From contig JBFWUW010000041.1 of assembly GCA_050247075.1 (NCBI GenBank), positions 1-61,554 of the forward strand: DNA of 61,554 bases. Direction: 5' to 3'. Shown in pieces: positions 59,999-61,554 of the stretch (the stretch's first letter is position 1; each line of letters opens with the position of its first letter). Source of the stretch: JBFWUW01 sp050247075 (lineage in GTDB: Bacteria > Planctomycetota > Planctomycetia > Pirellulales > JBFWUW01). The position numbers and the translations under genes are program-made. The notes below the pieces were generated by a model. It was not told the origin of the DNA. It did not search any database and saw only the letters and a list, made by a program, of their open reading frames with translations.

Positions 59999-60162
59999 GA
60001 TTGCAAATTCCGCCTGGGGAGGATGCCGTGCCCTTCGGCTCCACCCTACCAGACGTTCCATGCAGCCGCCAGGAACCCCCTGGCAGCCTAGGCCGCATCT
60101 TGGCAAGATGGCGTTTCACCAGGACTTCTTCCGGTTGCTTTTTCGTGAAAGGATATCGACGC

Positions 60163-60912
60163 ATGGCTAAGCGAGTCGCCGTGGTGCTGGCTGCCGGCAA
60201 GGGGACGCGGATGAAGTCGGAACTCCCCAAGGTCTTGGTGCCGGTGCTGGGCCGGCCGATGATCGAATACGTCCTTGATGCCTTGGAAGGGGTAGGGGTC
60301 GATCAAACGCTGGCCGTGGTCGGCTACCGGCAGGATCTCGTCGCACAGACCTTGGCGCAGCGGAAGGGACTGCACTTCGTTCCGCAGCCAGAACAGCACG
60401 GCACCGGGCACGCCGTGATGATGTGCCGGCCGCTACTGGCCGGGCACGATGGCCCGGTCGTGGTGGTGACGGGCGACTCGCCCATGGTCCAGCAAGTGTC
60501 GCTCACAAAACTGTTGGACGAATTCGACCGCTCGCGCCCGGCCTGCATTGTGGGGACCGTCCACAAGGCCGATCCGTCCGGCCTGGGCCGCGTGGTGCGC
60601 GACGAACAGGGCAACTTCGCGGCGATCGTGGAGGAAAAAGATGCCACCGACGAGCAGCGAAAGATCACCGAAGTCAACATGAGCTGCTACGTCTTCAACA
60701 ATGCCGACCTGTTGTATGCCTTGGACCACATTCGCAACGACAACCGCCAACAAGAATACTACCTGACCGACTGCCCAGGCGTGCTGAAGCAAGCGGGCCG
60801 GCAGGTGCTGGCCATGGACGTGCTGCTCCCTTGCGAATCGCTCAGCATCAACAACATGGACGAGCTGGCCGTGGTCGAGCAAGAAATGCAACGGCTGGCG
60901 GCAGGCAAATAG
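60163..60912 (+). CDS. GlmU-like UDP-N-acetylglucosamine pyrophosphorylase domain, stand-alone
   Basis: 249 residues from the ATG at 60163. The nucleotidyltransferase signature AVVLAAGKGTRMKSELPKVL is complete, with the Asp in VVTGDSPMV, a GRVVRDEQGNFAAIVEEKDA loop and EVNMSCYVFN. The left-handed beta-helix acetyltransferase half of GlmU is missing. It should convert N-acetylglucosamine-1-phosphate and UTP to UDP-GlcNAc, feeding peptidoglycan-like or polysaccharide synthesis; a separate acetyltransferase must then exist elsewhere. Confidence 0.9.
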   Translation: MAKRVAVVLAAGKGTRMKSELPKVLVPVLGRPMIEYVLDALEGVGVDQTLAVVGYRQDLVAQTLAQRKGLHFVPQPEQHGTGHAVMMCRPLLAGHDGPVVVVTGDSPMVQQVSLTKLLDEFDRSRPACIVGTVHKADPSGLGRVVRDEQGNFAAIVEEKDATDEQRKITEVNMSCYVFNNADLLYALDHIRNDNRQQEYYLTDCPGVLKQAGRQVLAMDVLLPCESLSINNMDELAVVEQEMQRLAAGK

Positions 60913-60985
60913 TTCCGCCTGGGCTGGCTTCCGCAATGTGACGCGGGCGTGATTTAGGGATTGAACCAGGCGTACCCAACAATGG

Positions 60986-61405
60986 ATGGGTGCCGTCGGT
61001 TGCCCGCTGGCGGTCAAGGGCAAGCTGCTGGGGCGGAATTTGATGGAACAGGTTGGCACGCTGTTTACGCCCGATACGATTTTGCGGTGGAACCGCATGC
61101 TGGTGGCCAAAAAGTGGAACCATGCTGATAAGCGGAAGTCGCCGGGTCGGCCGCCGGTGCCGCGGGAGGTGGCGGACCTGGTGCTGAAGTTCGCCAGGGA
61201 GAACCCAACTTGGGGTTATGACCGGGTTGCCGACGCGCTGGGGAATGTCGGACATGCGATCAGCGACCAGTCGGTGGGGAACATTTTGAAAGCCAACGGC
61301 ATTGAGCCGGCACCGACGCGCAAGCGGACGACAACTTGGAACACCTTCCTGAAGGCCCATTGGAACCAACTGTCGGCGATTGACTTTACGACGGGGCTTT
61401 GTTGA
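60986..61405 (+). pseudogene. Integrase-core transposase remnant
   Basis: The 139-codon frame reads a piece of an integrase-core transposase: LFTPDTILRWNRMLVAKKWN, KSPGRPPVPREVADLVLKFARENPTWGY, GNILKANGIEPAPTRKRTTTWNTFLKAHWNQLSAIDFTT. That last segment leads to the first catalytic Asp region but the frame then stops within a few codons, and no DDE domain follows. An upstream stop at 60962 also truncates the N-terminus. It is therefore a decayed fragment. It lies at the right end of the window, so flanking inverted repeats could not be assessed. Confidence 0.8.
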
Positions 61406-61554
61406 CTAACTCGATTCGGTACGAGGGATTCCAAGTTGTGTGAATTGATTGAGAATCCTACATCTCAGACGAGCCTCGGTGGATTGGTTTTCGAAAAGTC
61501 GGTTTTTCAAACCCCCGCCGAAGATTGTCTTGATCCGATGGACCGCTGTTTCGG

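Noticed and set aside
1..61554. CRISPR array, tRNA or rRNA genes
   Set aside because: No regularly spaced direct repeats with unique spacers and no cloverleaf or rRNA motifs were found by reading the intergenic regions. A tRNAscan or Infernal search would be decisive.

Overview
The window reads as a chromosome segment of a planctomycete, most likely in or near the order Pirellulales (inference from gene content). The lineage markers are a DUF1559-type major prepilin, an ECF sigma factor paired with a giant TPR-tailed Ser/Thr kinase, a second kinase with a secreted-type sensor domain, a multihaem cytochrome with CxxCH motifs and a HEAT-like tail, a CRTAC1/ASPIC-UnbV beta-propeller protein and a long acidic exported protein. 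Coding is dense on both strands with short operons. No rRNA, tRNA or CRISPR array was seen.

Layout. 1-4.3 kb: tail of a YfbK-like VWA protein, a GGDEF protein with a ruined active site but an intact I-site, a HAD hydrolase, a sugar-phosphate isomerase-like protein, a PHA-system protein and a Bfd-like ferredoxin behind a Fur-box-like operator. 4.5-8.5 kb: metH with a leader rich in hairpins. 8.6-12.6 kb: a polysaccharide-type P-loop protein with an ExeA-like ATPase, then NAD(P)HX dehydratase. 12.8-19.1 kb: octahaem cytochrome and a small membrane protein, then the ECF sigma/kinase pair. 19.1-24 kb: M29 aminopeptidase, hisF, a PilT-like ATPase and a PilB/GspE-like protein that has lost both Walker motifs. 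24.2-29 kb: redoxin lipoprotein and kinase (overlapping start/stop), MaoC hydratase, GNAT, MBL-fold hydrolase. 29.3-33.7 kb: rplM-rpsI, a GT83-like membrane glycosyltransferase, ilvH-ilvC. 33.8-38.6 kb: TPR protein, a membrane/mutarotase fusion, a repeat-rich gene-poor kilobase, an LRR protein. 38.8-46.4 kb: exported beta-propellers, an esterase/SMP-30 fusion, a nucleotidyltransferase-HD protein, a cobalamin adenosyltransferase and a SixA-like phosphatase. 46.5-61.5 kb: DUF1559 prepilin, purF, RluA-type synthase, acidic exported protein, HEAT lipoprotein, aminotransferase, tandem-AAA ATPase, a divergent prepilin peptidase, a GlmU-like pyrophosphorylase and a transposase remnant.

How the genes connect. 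MetH needs cobalamin and the PduO-type adenosyltransferase at 45.3 kb processes cobalamin, so the cell uses B12. hisF, ilvH, ilvC, purF, metH and the aminotransferase are scattered amino-acid and purine biosynthesis genes. The PilT-like ATPase, degenerate PilB/GspE, DUF1559 prepilin and prepilin peptidase belong to a type IV pilus/type II secretion-like machinery in which two components carry altered catalytic motifs.

The most striking non-gene structure is a dispersed family of 24-bp hairpin elements (16 recognisable copies, all intergenic). Each has a constant outer arm, a constant TCC loop and a stem whose two arms change together, so base-pairing is kept while the sequence varies. Two further classes of short intergenic repeat, 7-bp period tracts and 8-9-bp period tracts, also occur only between genes.
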